Position numbers and translations under genes: made by a program. Source: Rhizobium sp. RCAM05350 (lineage in GTDB: Bacteria > Pseudomonadota > Alphaproteobacteria > Rhizobiales > Rhizobiaceae). From it: 64,000 nucleotides of DNA. The notes beneath the pieces are model-generated. The model saw only the letters and a program-made list of their open reading frames with translations. It had not been told where the DNA came from and ran no database searches. The stretch is from the NCBI GenBank assembly GCA_024426085.1, contig CP087974.1, positions 1,550,001 through 1,614,000 on the forward strand, given 5' to 3'. Numbering within the stretch: the stretch's first letter is position 1; each line of letters begins with the position of its first letter. This document shows, one piece after another, positions 30,816 through 42,783 of this stretch.

Positions 30816-32487
30816 ATGATCAAACGGATCGTGATCGGCAGCAATCGCACCACGCCGGTGTCGGTACTGGAAACTGACAGCGTGTTTATCCTGAACAAGG
30901 GGATCACGCTCAGCACAACTGCGACCACCATTCTGGCCACGGGCACGGCAACGGCGCGCGATTTCTACATCAACGGTACGGTGCTTTCGGCGTCGGGCTA
31001 CGCCTTCCAATTCGGCACGACCGCTGTAGCCGACAGCAAGAGCGAATTCGTCGTCAGCAAATCCGGAAAAGTCTCCGGCAAGGACTACGGCCTCAAGATC
31101 GACAGCGGCAGCCTGGAGCTGACCAACCACGGTACCGTCGGGGCGCGGCTTACCACGATTACCGCTGCCGGGACGGCAACCCATCTCGTCAATACCGGCC
31201 TGATCAGATCCTCTGCCGGCATTGGCGTGGCATCTTCCGGCAGCAATGCCGTCGTCACCAATCACGGCACCACCCATGCGGCGTTGCACGCGATGCAGCT
31301 GAGCGGCGCTTCGGTGCTTCTGACCAACAATGGCGAACTGCGCTCGGACAAGGCCTCGGCAATCGTTTCCAGCGGCAAGGCCGCGATATTGACCAATCAC
31401 GGCACCGCGACCGCCTACGGCACGACCATCGCGTCATCCGGCGCCAATGCAAAAATCACCAATGACGGGGCCGTCATCTCGACCAACGGTGGCGCCATCC
31501 TGGCAATGGGGGCAGTGGCAATCGTCACCAATAGCGGCACGATCACGGCGCTCAAGAACGCGATCACGCTCACCGGCGACGATGGAAAGATCACCAATAG
31601 CGGCCTGATCAAGGCTTCCGGCTATGCGATCGCCGTATCGGCCGACAATGTGATCATCACCAACAACAAGACGATCACGGCGGGCGGCGGTATCAAAGTA
31701 GCGGGGGTCGGCGAGACGATGACCAACTACGGCACCGTCACCCGGTACGCTCGCTTCCCTGGCAACGATCGACTTTTCGGCTGCGAGCAAGGCGAGCCTG
31801 CACAATAGCGGCCTGATCAAATCGGCCGGCACCGCGTTTCTCGGCGGCAACAGTGCCGATCCGCTCTTCAACAGCGGCACGATCACCGGCACGATCCAGC
31901 TCGGCAATGGCAACGACTATTTCGACGGCACGGGCGGCAAGGTCAACGGTACGATCTATGGCGGCAGTGGCAACGACGTCTATGTGGTCAGCGACGCGAC
32001 GATCAAACTGTCGGAAGCCTCCGGCGGCGGCACCGATCTCGTCAAGACGACGGTTTCCTTCACGCTGGGCGACTATTTCGAGAATCTGACACTGAACGGC
32101 ACGGCGGCCATCACCGGCACCGGCAATGCGCTGGCCAACCAGTTGCACGGCAACAGCGGCAAGAACGTCATCGACGGCAAAGCCGGCAATGACATGATCT
32201 GGGGTCATGGCGGCGCCGATATCCTGACCGGTGGCACTGGTGCCGACCAGTTCGTCTTCGCCACCAAGGATGGCAAGGACACGATCATCGATTTCGCCGC
32301 AACGGGTTCAGGCCACGACATTCTCGACCTGACCGGCCTTGCGAGCATCACCAGCTTCACCGACCTCAAACAGCATCACATGAGCCAGATCGGTAACGAC
32401 GTCTTCATCGACGGACTGAACGGCGACAGCATCCTCTTGAAAAACGTGAAGATGGCCGCGCTGGACGCCGGTGATTTTCTGTTCTGA
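30816..32487 (+). CDS. Repetitive beta-helix protein with C-terminal RTX calcium-binding repeats; one apparent frameshift
   Basis: The protein has about 557 residues and no Sec signal. Residues about 90-310 are built of short repeats of the type TNxGx(I/V)xSxGxA, with TNHGT, TNNGE, TNSGTI and TNYGT recurring every 20-24 residues, as expected of a parallel beta-helix. The C-terminal 150 residues carry RTX-type nonapeptides (GGSGNDVY, DGKAGNDMIWGHGGADILTGGTGADQF) and a FDPLIDFxxxGHDxLDL-like ending. That architecture is typical of type I-secreted surface proteins and adhesins. An extra C near 31745 (ACCCGG) breaks the frame. No hlyBD-type exporter is adjacent. Confidence 0.8.
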
Positions 32488-32708
32488 GACGTTCTTTTCG
32501 TGTCGCTGAACCGGCACCGGCTTCAGCTCTTTCCGCGCCTTGATCCCATCAAATCACAGCTTTTGCGCACGGCGCCGACTTTCTCCGCCAAAGCCCCGAA
32601 CGTTCAGGCTTATGTCAGCCGCGAGGCTCAGGAGGAGAGGATTGCCACAATCCCCGCCTCTGTCGCCGGAGCCTGCCTTGTTTCTTTCGCTCTATCAAAC
32701 GGCCCACT

Positions 32709-34332
32709 ATGGGAAGCATCCCCCTCAGTCTTCTGGTTGCCGCTTACATCCTGTGCCTGCTGAACCTCACGTTCTGGAACCAAGCCTTCTATGTCTTCGG
32801 CGGCTTTCACCTGGGCTTCTATACGTTTGTCGCCGCCATGACCCTTTTGGTTTTCGTGGGGACGATCCTGTTTTCCGTCAAATACCTGATCAAGCCGTTT
32901 CTGATCTTTCTCCTCATCGCCGGGGCGATTTCCTCCTACTACACGGATTTTTTCGGTGTGGTGATCGACAAGGAAATGATCCGCAACGCCGTGGTCACGA
33001 CGCCGCAGGAGGCCGGCCATCTGGTGACGACAACCTTTGTGCTTCATGTCCTGATCTACGGAATCCTGCCATCGGTGCTGGTCTGCCTGACCCGGATCAG
33101 GCACCGTCCGTTCATCGGCAAATTCTTTGTGAATCTCGCGGTCATTTCGCTCTGCCTGTGCCTGAGCATCGGGCTTATTGTCTCGAACTATTCGGGGATC
33201 TCTTCGAATATCCGCGAACATCGCGACATGGTGGCCAAGTTGACGCCGTTTGCGGCCATCACCTCGGCAATCGGCCTGGGCGTCAGCGCCTATCGCGAGA
33301 TCGGCATCGTCCGGGCGCCACTCGGCACAGATGCCAAGCTTGGCCCGATCTACGCACAGGCAGAAAAAACCGGTCGTCACCATCATCGTTGCCGGCGAAA
33401 CCGCCCGCGCCATGAATTTTTCCCTGAACGGCTACGACAGGGAAACCAATCCGGAACTGAAAACGCTTGGCGTGACGAACTTCACCAGGACGACCAGCTG
33501 CGGAACAGCGACGACCGTGTCATTGCCCTGCATGTTTTCTGTCTATGGCAGGAAAAACTATTCCGACCGCAAGGCCCGTTCCACCGACACATTGATGGAT
33601 GTTCTGCGCCGCGCAGGAGTTGATGGCTATTGGTGGGATAACAATACCGGCAGCAAGGGGATCGCCGATCTCATCAGCTTTGCCAGCCTGACCAAGCAGA
33701 AAAACAGCAAGCTCTGCAAGGATGGCGAATGTCTGGACGATATCTTCCTCACACAACTTGATGAAAAGCTGGCCGGAATCACCAAGAATACCGTCATCGT
33801 GCTACATCAGATCGGCAGTCACGGCCCAGCCTATTACCTGCGCTATCCGGAAGAGTTCCGCCGCTTCAAGCCCGACTGCCGCACTGCGCAGCTCTCCGAC
33901 TGCTCTCGTGACGAGATCGTCAATGCCTATGACAACACCATCCTCTACACCGACCACAATCTGTCTGAAGTGATCAAGCTTCTGAAGAAACATCAGGACA
34001 CGGTCGATGGCGCGATGATCTACATGTCTGATCACGGCGAATCGCTGGGCGAGAACGGATTGTTCCTGCATGGCGCGCCCTACATGTTCGCCCCCGCAGA
34101 ACAGACCCACGTCCCCTTCATCGCCTGGTTCTCCGACCAGTATGCGCAGTTGACGGGTCTGGACCGGAGCTGCCTGCAGACCTATGCCGACGCCCCGACC
34201 TCGCACGACAATCTGTTTCATACCGTGCTTGGCATGATGGATGTGGTCACCAAGGTTTATAATCCGAACCTCGACGTGTTCGCATCATGCCGGTCGAAGG
34301 CAATCGCAAACCCGATCAGGCCCCAATCCTAG
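32709..34332 (+). CDS. Phosphoethanolamine transferase, EptA-like; one apparent frameshift
   Basis: Inner-membrane enzyme of about 541 residues that adds phosphoethanolamine to lipid A or another envelope glycan. Four to five N-terminal membrane segments (for example LSLLVAAYILCLLNLTFW, LLVFVGTILFSVKYL) precede a periplasmic alkaline-phosphatase-like domain. Active-site parts are IIVAGETARAMNFSLNGYDR, the nucleophile-threonine region SCGTATTVSLPCMFS and SDHGESLGENG. An extra A in the six-A run near 33367 breaks the frame between AEK and PVVTIIVAGE. The start is ATG 32709; a longer N-terminus beginning near 32610 in another frame is possible. It could confer cationic-peptide resistance. Confidence 0.85.
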
Positions 34333-34399
34333 CGGTGGCGTCATCGGTGCGGACATGACACGCGCGGAGTTTCCGCCAAGCCACGAGTGATGCGATGGC

Positions 34400-34615
34400 T
34401 CAGACGCCCCTGAGATCGAAGCGCGCCGTTCCGGATCGGGGTATTTGTGGGATATGCACAGGATGGGAGCGTTTGATGTTCGGGGTGCCCGACATGGACA
34501 ATTCTGCCTCCAGGAGCGCCATCTCGATGAGGAACACAAGCATCTTTTTGTCGCTGCGCTCGGCGCTCATCCTTGAGGCCTGGAGAAGCTCGTAGGTCGG
34601 ATCTTTGGTTCGCAT
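34400..34615 (-). CDS. Small hypothetical protein
   Basis: The 71-residue frame starts MRTKDPTYELLQASRMSAERSDKK and then has an amphipathic LVFLIEMALLEAEL helix. I have a weak impression of similar short proteins in other rhizobia but cannot name a family. It is the only plausible coding frame in the 450-base gap 34333-34782; the rest of that gap shows nothing except a terminator near 34746. Confidence 0.4.
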   Translation of the reverse strand: MRTKDPTYELLQASRMSAERSDKKMLVFLIEMALLEAELSMSGTPNIKRSHPVHIPQIPRSGTARFDLRGV

Positions 34616-34745
34616 GTTTCACGCCCCGTATCGATTGCCTCTCGAGACTAGAGCGCGCAACTTACGCGAAGCTTGCCAACGCTAGACACCCTATGATGGT
34701 GACATCATTCGAAAGGCCGCCTTTTGGTGCCGCTGCGGGCAGAAA

Positions 34746-34774
34746 TTGCCAGGCGGCCTACGGCCGCCTGGCAA
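34746..34774 (-). terminator. Hairpin terminator after gbcB
   Basis: TTGCCAGGCGGCC (34746-34758) pairs perfectly with GGCCGCCTGGCAA (34762-34774) around a 3-base loop, 9 bases past the gbcB stop. The following minus-strand TTTCT is short but consistent with termination. Confidence 0.75.
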
Positions 34775-34782
34775 ACGCGACA

Positions 34783-35893
34783 TCACGCCTCGATCTGCAC
34801 GTCGCCGATCGGCCGCGAACAGCAGGCAAGGATGTAGCCTTCGTCGATCTCGTCGTCGAGGATGCCGCCATTGTGGTTCATCTCGACTTCACCGGAAATC
34901 TTCATCACCCGGCAGGTGCCGCAAAGACCGCCTTCGCAGGCGGCGCCGATGCGCACGCCCGCCGAGCGCGCCGTCTGCAGGATGGTCTGGCCGGGCTGAC
35001 ACTTCGCCTGTTTGCCGGCCATGGTGAAGGTGACGTTGGAAACGGAGGCCGGATCGACAGCAGCCGTGACGCCGGCGCGGATGGCAAGTTCCGCCGGGTC
35101 CGGGGCATTGGCCGGCTGGAAGCTTTCCTCATGATACCGCACCATGTCGAAGCCGGCTGATTTCAGCGTCTCGCGGACACCGCGCATGAACGGTTCCGGA
35201 CCGCAACAGAAGACCGTCCGTTCCAGGAAATCGGGCGCCAGAAGCGCAAGTTTGGTGCCATCGACGCGACCGCGCAGGCCATGCCAGCTGTCACGCGGCT
35301 GGTGCCCCTCGACGATGAAGCCGAGCGACATATTCGGCATGTGTGCCGAAAGGACCTCGAGTTCGCCGCGAAACAATAGATCTTCCGGCTGGCGGGCGCA
35401 GGAAATGAAAGCAACGTTGCTCTGCGGCGTGCAGTCCGCCATCCAGCGCGTCATCGACATCATCGGCGTGACACCGGAACCGGCCGAAATGAACAGGTAT
35501 TTTTCGCCGGGATAACGCACGAAGGTAAAATCCCCGAGCGCGCCAAAAGCCCTCAGTGTCATGCCGGGCTTCAGGTGATCGAACATCCAACGGGTGCCGA
35601 TACTATCCTTCTGCGCCTTGACGGTGACCGCTACTGAGAATGGTCGCGACGGGCTCGATGACAGCGTGTAGGTGCGCATCACCGGCTCGTCCGGCGTCAC
35701 CGGCAATTCTGAGCGTCACGAACTGGCCCGGCAAGTAGCGGAACCAGCCGGGCTTGTCGGACCTGAAGGCGAAGGTCATCACATCCGGCGCCTCGACGGT
35801 GACGGAAATGCATTCCAGCAGGTGCTGCCGGTCGTTCCAGGGTTTCAGTTCGTCGAGATGCTGAAAGGATGTCGGGATGGTTGCAATGGTCAT
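34783..35893 (-). CDS. gbcB: Glycine betaine demethylase reductase subunit (FAD + 2Fe-2S); one apparent frameshift
   Basis: Electron-transfer partner of the Rieske oxygenase next to it, passing electrons from NAD(P)H through FAD and a plant-type [2Fe-2S] cluster. It has about 369 residues. The FAD-binding domain includes PGQFVTLRI and RTYTLSSSP; the NAD domain has SAGSGVTPMMSMTRWM. The C-terminal ferredoxin domain has cysteines in GAACEGGLCGTCRV and a final LACCSRP. One extra G near 35705 (ATTGCC) breaks the frame. ATG 35893 lies 2 bases after the gbcA stop, so the subunits are co-expressed. The related stachydrine demethylase reductase is an alternative name. Confidence 0.82.
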
Positions 35894-35895
35894 GC

Positions 35896-37147
35896 TCAAG
35901 CGACCCGAACCAGAGACGGCGATGCCGTACTGCCCTTCAGGCGCTCCTGCATGAAATTGGTGTACCACTCGACGAACTGCATCACGCCGCCCTCGTGTTC
36001 CGGCGAATAGGGGCCGGGCTGATAGGCGGGCGAGCGGATGCCGAAGGCATTTTCCTCGACGATCTGGCGATCCTGGTCGTTGGTCTCGGTCCAGACATGC
36101 GTCAGCTCTTCCAGATTGTAATCGACGCCTTCGACGGCGTCCTTATGCACCAGCCATTTGGTGGTGACCTGGGTGAGTTCAGGCCCAAGCGGCAGCACGC
36201 GGAAGGTGATGGCGTGGTCGGCCAGCACATGGTTCCAGGTTGACGGATAGTGGAATAGAAGCAGCGTGCCGATGTTGCTCTGGCTGACATCGTCGGACAA
36301 CTGACGCTTGACGGCGCGTTTGCCGGACATGGTGTAGCTTTCAGCGCCCTCGATCAGCGGCATGCGGGCAACGCGGAACTGGCCGCTGTGATCGATCTTG
36401 AATTCGCTCGGCAGGCCAGACGCTTCGCACTTTGCCCAATGTTCGGCGATGATCGGATCGTCCTTGGCGCCCTGCACGCCGGTTGCCGTCGGGGCTTCCG
36501 GATAGGTGCGGCAGAGTTCGGGATGGTTGGCGGCGCAATGGTAGCATTCGCGGTTATTTTCCCAGACGAGCTTCCAGTTGCCCTTCTCGATGATCGTGCT
36601 TTCAAACGCGACCTTGGTGTCCTTGAGATTGTGCGGCGTCAGATAGGACGAGACCATGTCGCGCACCGGCTGGAAATCCATCGCTTCTTCGGCAAGGCAG
36701 ATGAAGATGTAGCCGCCGATGGTTTCGCAATGGATCGGCTTCAAACCATGCTGGTTCTTGTCGAAATCCTCGCCCATCTGGCGGGCAAACAAAAGCTTGC
36801 CGTCAAGCTCGTAGGTCCACTGGTGATAGGGACAGACAAGCTTGGCGGACGAGCCTTTCGCCCCGGCACAGACACGCGATCCGCGATGGCGGCACGAATT
36901 GTGCAGCGCCCGGACAGTGCCGGTCCGGTCGCGGACGACGACGACCGGGTACTCGCCCACCTGGACGGTGAAATAGTTGCCGGATTTCGGGATTTCGCAG
37001 TCATGACCGATGAACAGCCAGTCCTTGTACCAGATCTGCTCCATATCGAGCCTGTAGAGATCGGGATCAGTGTAGAAGGCCTGTTCGAGACTGTGCGTGT
37101 CGCGACGATTTTGCAATTTGCGGAGGACTTCACTGCGGGAGATCCAT
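35896..37147 (-). CDS. gbcA: Glycine betaine demethylase oxygenase subunit (Rieske); probable frameshift at the N-terminus
   Basis: Ring-hydroxylating-type Rieske oxygenase that oxidatively demethylates glycine betaine to dimethylglycine and formaldehyde. It has about 416 residues. The Rieske cluster ligands are in NSCRHRGSRVC and LVCPYHQW; mononuclear iron ligands are in ENNRECYHCAANHPEL. Similarity is closest to GbcA/Stc2 quaternary-amine demethylases. The undamaged frame begins only at TTG 37116, but ATG 37147 with an AAGGA site gives MDLPQEVLRKLQNRRD if one base (near 37132) is removed, which fits better. It follows a cobalamin riboswitch on the same strand. The exact substrate (betaine or a proline betaine) is not proven. 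Confidence 0.82.
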
Positions 37148-37283
37148 GGTCATTTCCTTGTGCTCGCCAACTTTTTGAAAGTTGCAGCAGGCAGGAAAGG
37201 AACCGCCGACGCGCCGGGAGAGCGCGTGGATATAGTGGTTCTCCTTCCGGCTGCCCGCCGCAACCCAGATATCAATGTCGCTA

Positions 37284-37453
37284 CAAGGCTGGTTTCCGGG
37301 CTCTAGAGCTGTCCTTGCGGACGATCCCGGCGCCTTCCCGGATTTCTCCAGTGGCCTTTTGCCGAGGTTTCGCTCCACCACCGTTGCAGGGGGCAGCGCC
37401 GGATTTCGACCGGCTTCCCAATTCTCCGCCCTCCCTATAAAGGCGGCACCTTG
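37284..37453 (-). promoter_or_regulatory. Cobalamin (B12) riboswitch upstream of gbcA
   Basis: Read on the minus strand, the consensus elements of the cobalamin riboswitch occur in order. P1 5' strand CAAGG (37449-37453) comes first, then GGGAAGCCGGT, AAATCCGGCGCTGCCCC, GCAACGGT, GCCACTGG and GGGAAGGCGCC. The B12 box AGCCCGGAAACCAGCC (37287-37302) follows, and P1 closes with CCTTG (37284-37288). Small departures (CGGTCGAAATCC, an extra T before GCAACGG) look like the indels seen elsewhere in this window. It points into gbcA, about 135 bases downstream, with no other gene between. Such elements normally switch genes off when cobalamin is plentiful. Confidence 0.9.
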
Positions 37454-37824
37454 AGTGTCTCCATCTAACCTTGTGTCACGGCCAAACAGCTGCCGATTAA
37501 CGACATCCGATTCCAGAATGACGACACGGAAAATATTGCGCAGGACCGTGGTCTACCTGTCTATTTTATAAGCATAAACAATGCGATCTGCTGAAATTGC
37601 AGCAAAAGGCCTATTTTCCACCCAACACTTCGGCAAGCGCCTGCAAGCGCTGCCTCTTTGCGACATTTCGTGGCGGCTTGCACAAAAGTATTCGCCGGCC
37701 TCGTTCCAACGCAAAAGGCCGTGTCTGGCAAGACTGCATTAACCATAACAATGTAGCTTCATCTCATAAGCGCTTACGCCCCGGCATGCCTTCTCCGCAC
37801 TCCGTCGCATTCTGGTACAGGTCG
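37454..37824. other. 371-base gap upstream of the riboswitch and of the next gene
   Basis: This holds the start region of the riboswitch transcript (minus strand) and the upstream region of the gene at 37825. Apart from an in-frame N-terminal extension of that gene, which I do not believe, I see no coding frame, repeat or RNA gene here. Confidence 0.5.
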
Positions 37825-38430
37825 ATGTCAAACTTGAGATATTTCGATGCCGCTGCGGTCAAGAAACCGGCTCCATTGCCGAAGGCGGCGATCTATACGG
37901 AATTCCTGCGAACCGGGCGGATCAACCGGCACCAGCCGGAATGGAGCGCGGCTGAAAAGCGCTATCTGACCCATCAGGAAGTCGCTGCCCGTACCGGCAA
38001 AAAACTCGAGGCGGCCGGCACCGTCACGCATGACCGGATCAACGGTTTCCATCGTTCGATCCGTTTCCCCAAACTGCTTTTCCACCGCACGCTCGCCGAT
38101 AGCCCGCATCTCGGCTATTGCCATGTGACGGCGGCGCGAACGAAATTTGCCAAGTTCGAGGATGTCCGCTGGTCGTTCTACATTGCCAACTTCTTTTCCG
38201 ACATCGGCGACGACCAGCACTTTTTCGAGAAGATCAAGCTGGGCTATTCGCGGATGTATTTCGCGGTGGCGACGGAGATGGATGCCGAGGCGGGCAAACT
38301 GACCGTCAATCGCGCAGTGCATGACAACGGCCTTTTGTTTCGCACCCGCGACCCCAAGGAAGCGCTGAAAAACGTGCTTCTGCTCGGCGCCCGCAACGCA
38401 GAGCTTCGCAAGATCATCGGCAGCCTCTGA
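37825..38430 (+). CDS. Uncharacterised conserved-looking rhizobial protein
   Basis: The 201-residue basic protein begins MSNLRYFDAAAV. It has HRSIRFPKLLFHRTLADSPHLGYCHVTAARTKFAKFEDVRWSFYIANFFSD in the middle and a C-terminal leucine-rich helix. It has no signal peptide, membrane segment or motif I can assign; it may belong to a Rhizobiaceae-only DUF. The start could also be ATG 37786. Codon use matches the chromosome. It is convergent with the GGDEF gene, ending one base before that gene's stop. Confidence 0.6.
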   Translation: MSNLRYFDAAAVKKPAPLPKAAIYTEFLRTGRINRHQPEWSAAEKRYLTHQEVAARTGKKLEAAGTVTHDRINGFHRSIRFPKLLFHRTLADSPHLGYCHVTAARTKFAKFEDVRWSFYIANFFSDIGDDQHFFEKIKLGYSRMYFAVATEMDAEAGKLTVNRAVHDNGLLFRTRDPKEALKNVLLLGARNAELRKIIGSL

Positions 38431-39491
38431 TCACTGTTTGTAGATCAGCCAGTCACGCCCCGACGGCTGCTCGTTTTCTGCCCCGTGAACAATCGTCTGG
38501 TCTCCGCCCTTGCCCTGCGCCTTGGCAAGAGCCTTTTCCGCCGTACTGACAAGATCAAAGGCATTGCCGGCATCATCCGACATGCAGATGCCCACCGAAA
38601 GCGTCACACAGCCGAGATCACGCCCGGTCTTTGGATGCTTGAAATGCGTGCCGCGCAAAGCCGAACGCAGAAGAGCCACAAGCCGCACAACTTCCCGCTC
38701 CTCGCCCGCGCTGACCAGAAAACCGAAGCGGGTGCCGTCGAAACGAGCGACCAGTTCGCTTGCGGGAAAGGCTTGCTGGATAATGCCGCCGATATGACGA
38801 GCCAGCGGCTCAACCAAAGCGGCGGCCTGTTCTCCCGACAGGCGCCGGCTGGTATCCGGCTCGGCAATGGCGATGCCACAGGCAAGCGGCAGATCAGGAT
38901 CGGCATAGACCTTGGCCAGAGCCTTGTTGAAGGCACGGCGATTGGCAAGCCCCGTCACTGTATCGGAAAATTTCCTTGCTTCGAAATCGGCAAGCTCTTT
39001 CTGCACACCGGCGATGACGGTGGACTGCGCAGTGACGCTCTGCTCCAGTTCGGCATTTTGCGAGACTTGTCGCTCGGTGGCGCGTTTCAACGCCTGAATG
39101 GAGTTTTGCAGCGCTGCCTGGTTCGCGTCGTCGGAAACCACCAGTGCTTTTGTCGCCTCACTGATCAGACGTCCGTAATCATCGAGCGAGTCTTTTCACG
39201 CGACAAAAGGTTCATGAAATTGCTCATCTCGTCGCGAACGATCGTCGTCGATCGTGCCAGCACACTGGCTTCATGATGATGCGGCAGATACTTGCGGCCA
39301 AGTTCGTCGAGCGCCGATTGCGACTTGTATTTGCCAAGCGCGATGAAATCGCGCACCAGGTCCAGGTTGGCACCGGCATAGGCTTCGTAGACGAGTTCGT
39401 AATTCCTGGGGATGGCATCGATACCCATCTGGTGCATGGCGGTGGCGATGCGCAGGGCAAGGTCGTTCGGCATGGATTTCTTGTTGGCCAT
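38431..39491 (-). CDS. Degenerate GGDEF-domain protein; one apparent frameshift
   Basis: The roughly 353-residue protein has an N-terminal helical domain (LALRIATAMHQMGIDAIPRNYELVYEAYAG), a predicted coiled coil (QALKRATERQVSQNAELEQSV) and a C-terminal GGDEF fold (DTVTGLANRRAFNKAL near the domain start). The signature site reads FDGTRFGF instead of GGDEF, so cyclase activity is unlikely; it may bind c-di-GMP or GTP, or act as a scaffold. One G is missing near 39192 between REK and SLDDYGRLISEATK. ATG 39491 has GGAG 10 bases upstream. It has no membrane segment, so it is cytoplasmic. Confidence 0.8.
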
Positions 39492-39727
39492 GAGGGCTCC
39501 GGCTGTGTGCAGGATCGGACAAGTAGCATGCGCAACTTTCATCGCCGCTAACCGGAACTGTCGCATTTTAAGAAACCTTAACCCCGGCTGTAACGAATAG
39601 GCACAATTGACGCCGGCCTTCGAATGCTCCTTCGAATGCGCTTGGCAACGTCCTGCCTAGCCCTGTAAAGGAAACGCCGGAGCGCCTGCCTGCCTTTTGA
39701 GAGGGCGCATTGACGTTTGGAAGCTTG

Positions 39728-40704
39728 ATGGCGCTGATCATAGACACACGGACCGAGCCGGACCGAGCCTTGGCGATCGCCTGCGAAACGCTCGGTGAAG
39801 GCCTGCCGGTGGCGATCCCGACGGAGACCGTCTATGGATTGGCAGCCGACGCCACCAATCCGGACGCGATCAGCCGCATCTATGAAATGAAGGGCCGTCC
39901 GCGCTTCAATCCGCTGATCTGCCATGTCGCCGATTTTGCCATGGCCGAGGCGCATGTCACCTTCGATCCCCTGTCGCGGCAACTGGCCGAGGCCTTCTGG
40001 CCGGGGCCATTGACGCTGATCCTGCCGTTGAAGCCCGGAAGCGACGTGCACCCGCTTGCATCTGCCGGTCTCGACACGCTTGGCATCCGCATGCCGGAAG
40101 GTTTTTCGCGGCAGGTTATAAAGCGTTATGGCAAGCCGCTGGCAGCGCTGAGCGCCAACACGTCCGGCAAGATCAGCCCGACCAGCGCGGCGCATGTCGA
40201 AGCCGATCTCGGTGGTAAACTGGCGTTGATCCTCGATGCGGGACCAGCCGAAATCGGGCTTGAATCGACCATCATCAAAGTGAACGGCGATGAAATCCGG
40301 CTGCTGCGTCCAGGCGGCCTGGATGTCGTGGATATCGAGGCGCTGACAGGCAAGGCGGTCGCAAGACCGGGAAACGGCGGGAGCGGCAATCGAGGCGCCG
40401 GGCATGCTCGCTTCCCATTATGCGCCGGGAGCTGCGGTGCGGCTGAACGCGACGGATGTCAAAGCCGGCGAAGCCCTGATCCGTTTCGGCGGCAAACCCT
40501 TGGCCGGCGAGGAAACCGCCGTGGTCGTCCTCGATCTCAGTCCTTCCGCCGATCTGCGCTGAAGCCGCCGCCAATCTGTTTGCCTACATGAAACAGGCCG
40601 ATGCTTCCGGCGCCAAAACCATTGCCTTCGGCCCCATTCCACAGGATGGATTAGGCGAAGCAATCATCGACCGGATCGAACGGGCGGCGGCGCCAAGAAT
40701 GTGA
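39728..40704 (+). CDS. tsaC: L-threonylcarbamoyladenylate synthase, Sua5 type; two apparent frameshifts
   Basis: Makes threonylcarbamoyl-AMP for the t6A modification of tRNAs reading ANN codons. The YrdC domain shows VAIPTETVYGLAADA, KGRPRFNPLICH and FWPGPLTLILP (residues 25-100), SANTSGKISPT near 145 and LRPGG. A linker leads to the C-terminal Sua5 domain (GMLASHYAPGAAVRL, AYMKQADASGAKTIAFG), so this is the long Sua5 form of about 325 residues. Extra bases near 40381 and 40563 split that domain; both corrected, it ends at 40704. t6A synthesis is essential in most bacteria, so the breaks are probably not real. Confidence 0.87.
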
Positions 40705-40833
40705 ATAGAAAGGCTTGAACGCACCGCCTCACTCTGCCGAGTGACGGGCTGTTAACGTATGGGCGTAATATTGCACGCACGCGCTGCTTCTTCGACCATT
40801 CCAATTGGGCGGCATCATTCAAGCCGGATACTT

Positions 40834-41241
40834 ATGAATAAGATTACAGAAACACTTGTCTTGGTATGTCTGTGCCTAATTTCCCCGCTCGTGTTCATAA
40901 TTCCCGTCAACCTTCTACGGTGGTTTTCCGGCAGGTCATTTGAACCAATGGAGGATAATCTGATCATGTATATGGCTCTTTTTTCCGTGTTCGGAGTGGC
41001 GGCGATAACATCTGGCTCCTACCGTTTGTTTCGTCATGTCCATGGTCGTATTGACGGCAACATACTGGCATATGCTGCCGCAGGTGCGCTCGGTTCTGGT
41101 CTAATATTGCTGATCGCCGACATAATGGACGAATACTTTACCCCAGGTTTTAGCGGCATCTGGATGGCCTTCGGCCTTATTGCGGGTTCAGCGTTTGGAG
41201 CGATCTACGCGATTATATGTAACCGCCTGCAACGACGATAA
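40834..41241 (+). CDS. Hypothetical membrane protein
   Basis: The 135-residue protein begins MNKITETLVLVCLCLISPLVF and has four hydrophobic segments (about residues 7-28, 46-64, 76-95, 106-126). No family is recognised. Base composition is AT-richer than flanking genes and the product lacks the alanine bias of its neighbours, which may mean acquisition. An upstream in-frame ATG at 40759 gives an implausible N-terminus. Confidence 0.5.
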   Translation: MNKITETLVLVCLCLISPLVFIIPVNLLRWFSGRSFEPMEDNLIMYMALFSVFGVAAITSGSYRLFRHVHGRIDGNILAYAAAGALGSGLILLIADIMDEYFTPGFSGIWMAFGLIAGSAFGAIYAIICNRLQRR

Positions 41242-41339
41242 GCCCAACTGCTTTCAGGAGACCAGAGGAAACGGTCCATCATCTCAAAACCCTGAATACG
41301 GGTCTTGCGCGTCACTTGCGGTTGCGTATGTATTCGCTC

Positions 41340-42772
<1,433 letters not shown>

Positions 42773-42783
42773 CCAAATTATCG

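Noticed and set aside
34333..34782. A possible RNA gene in the gap after the eptA-like gene
   Set aside because: Only a terminator for gbcB and one small frame are visible; no tRNA-like or known RNA structure was recognised.
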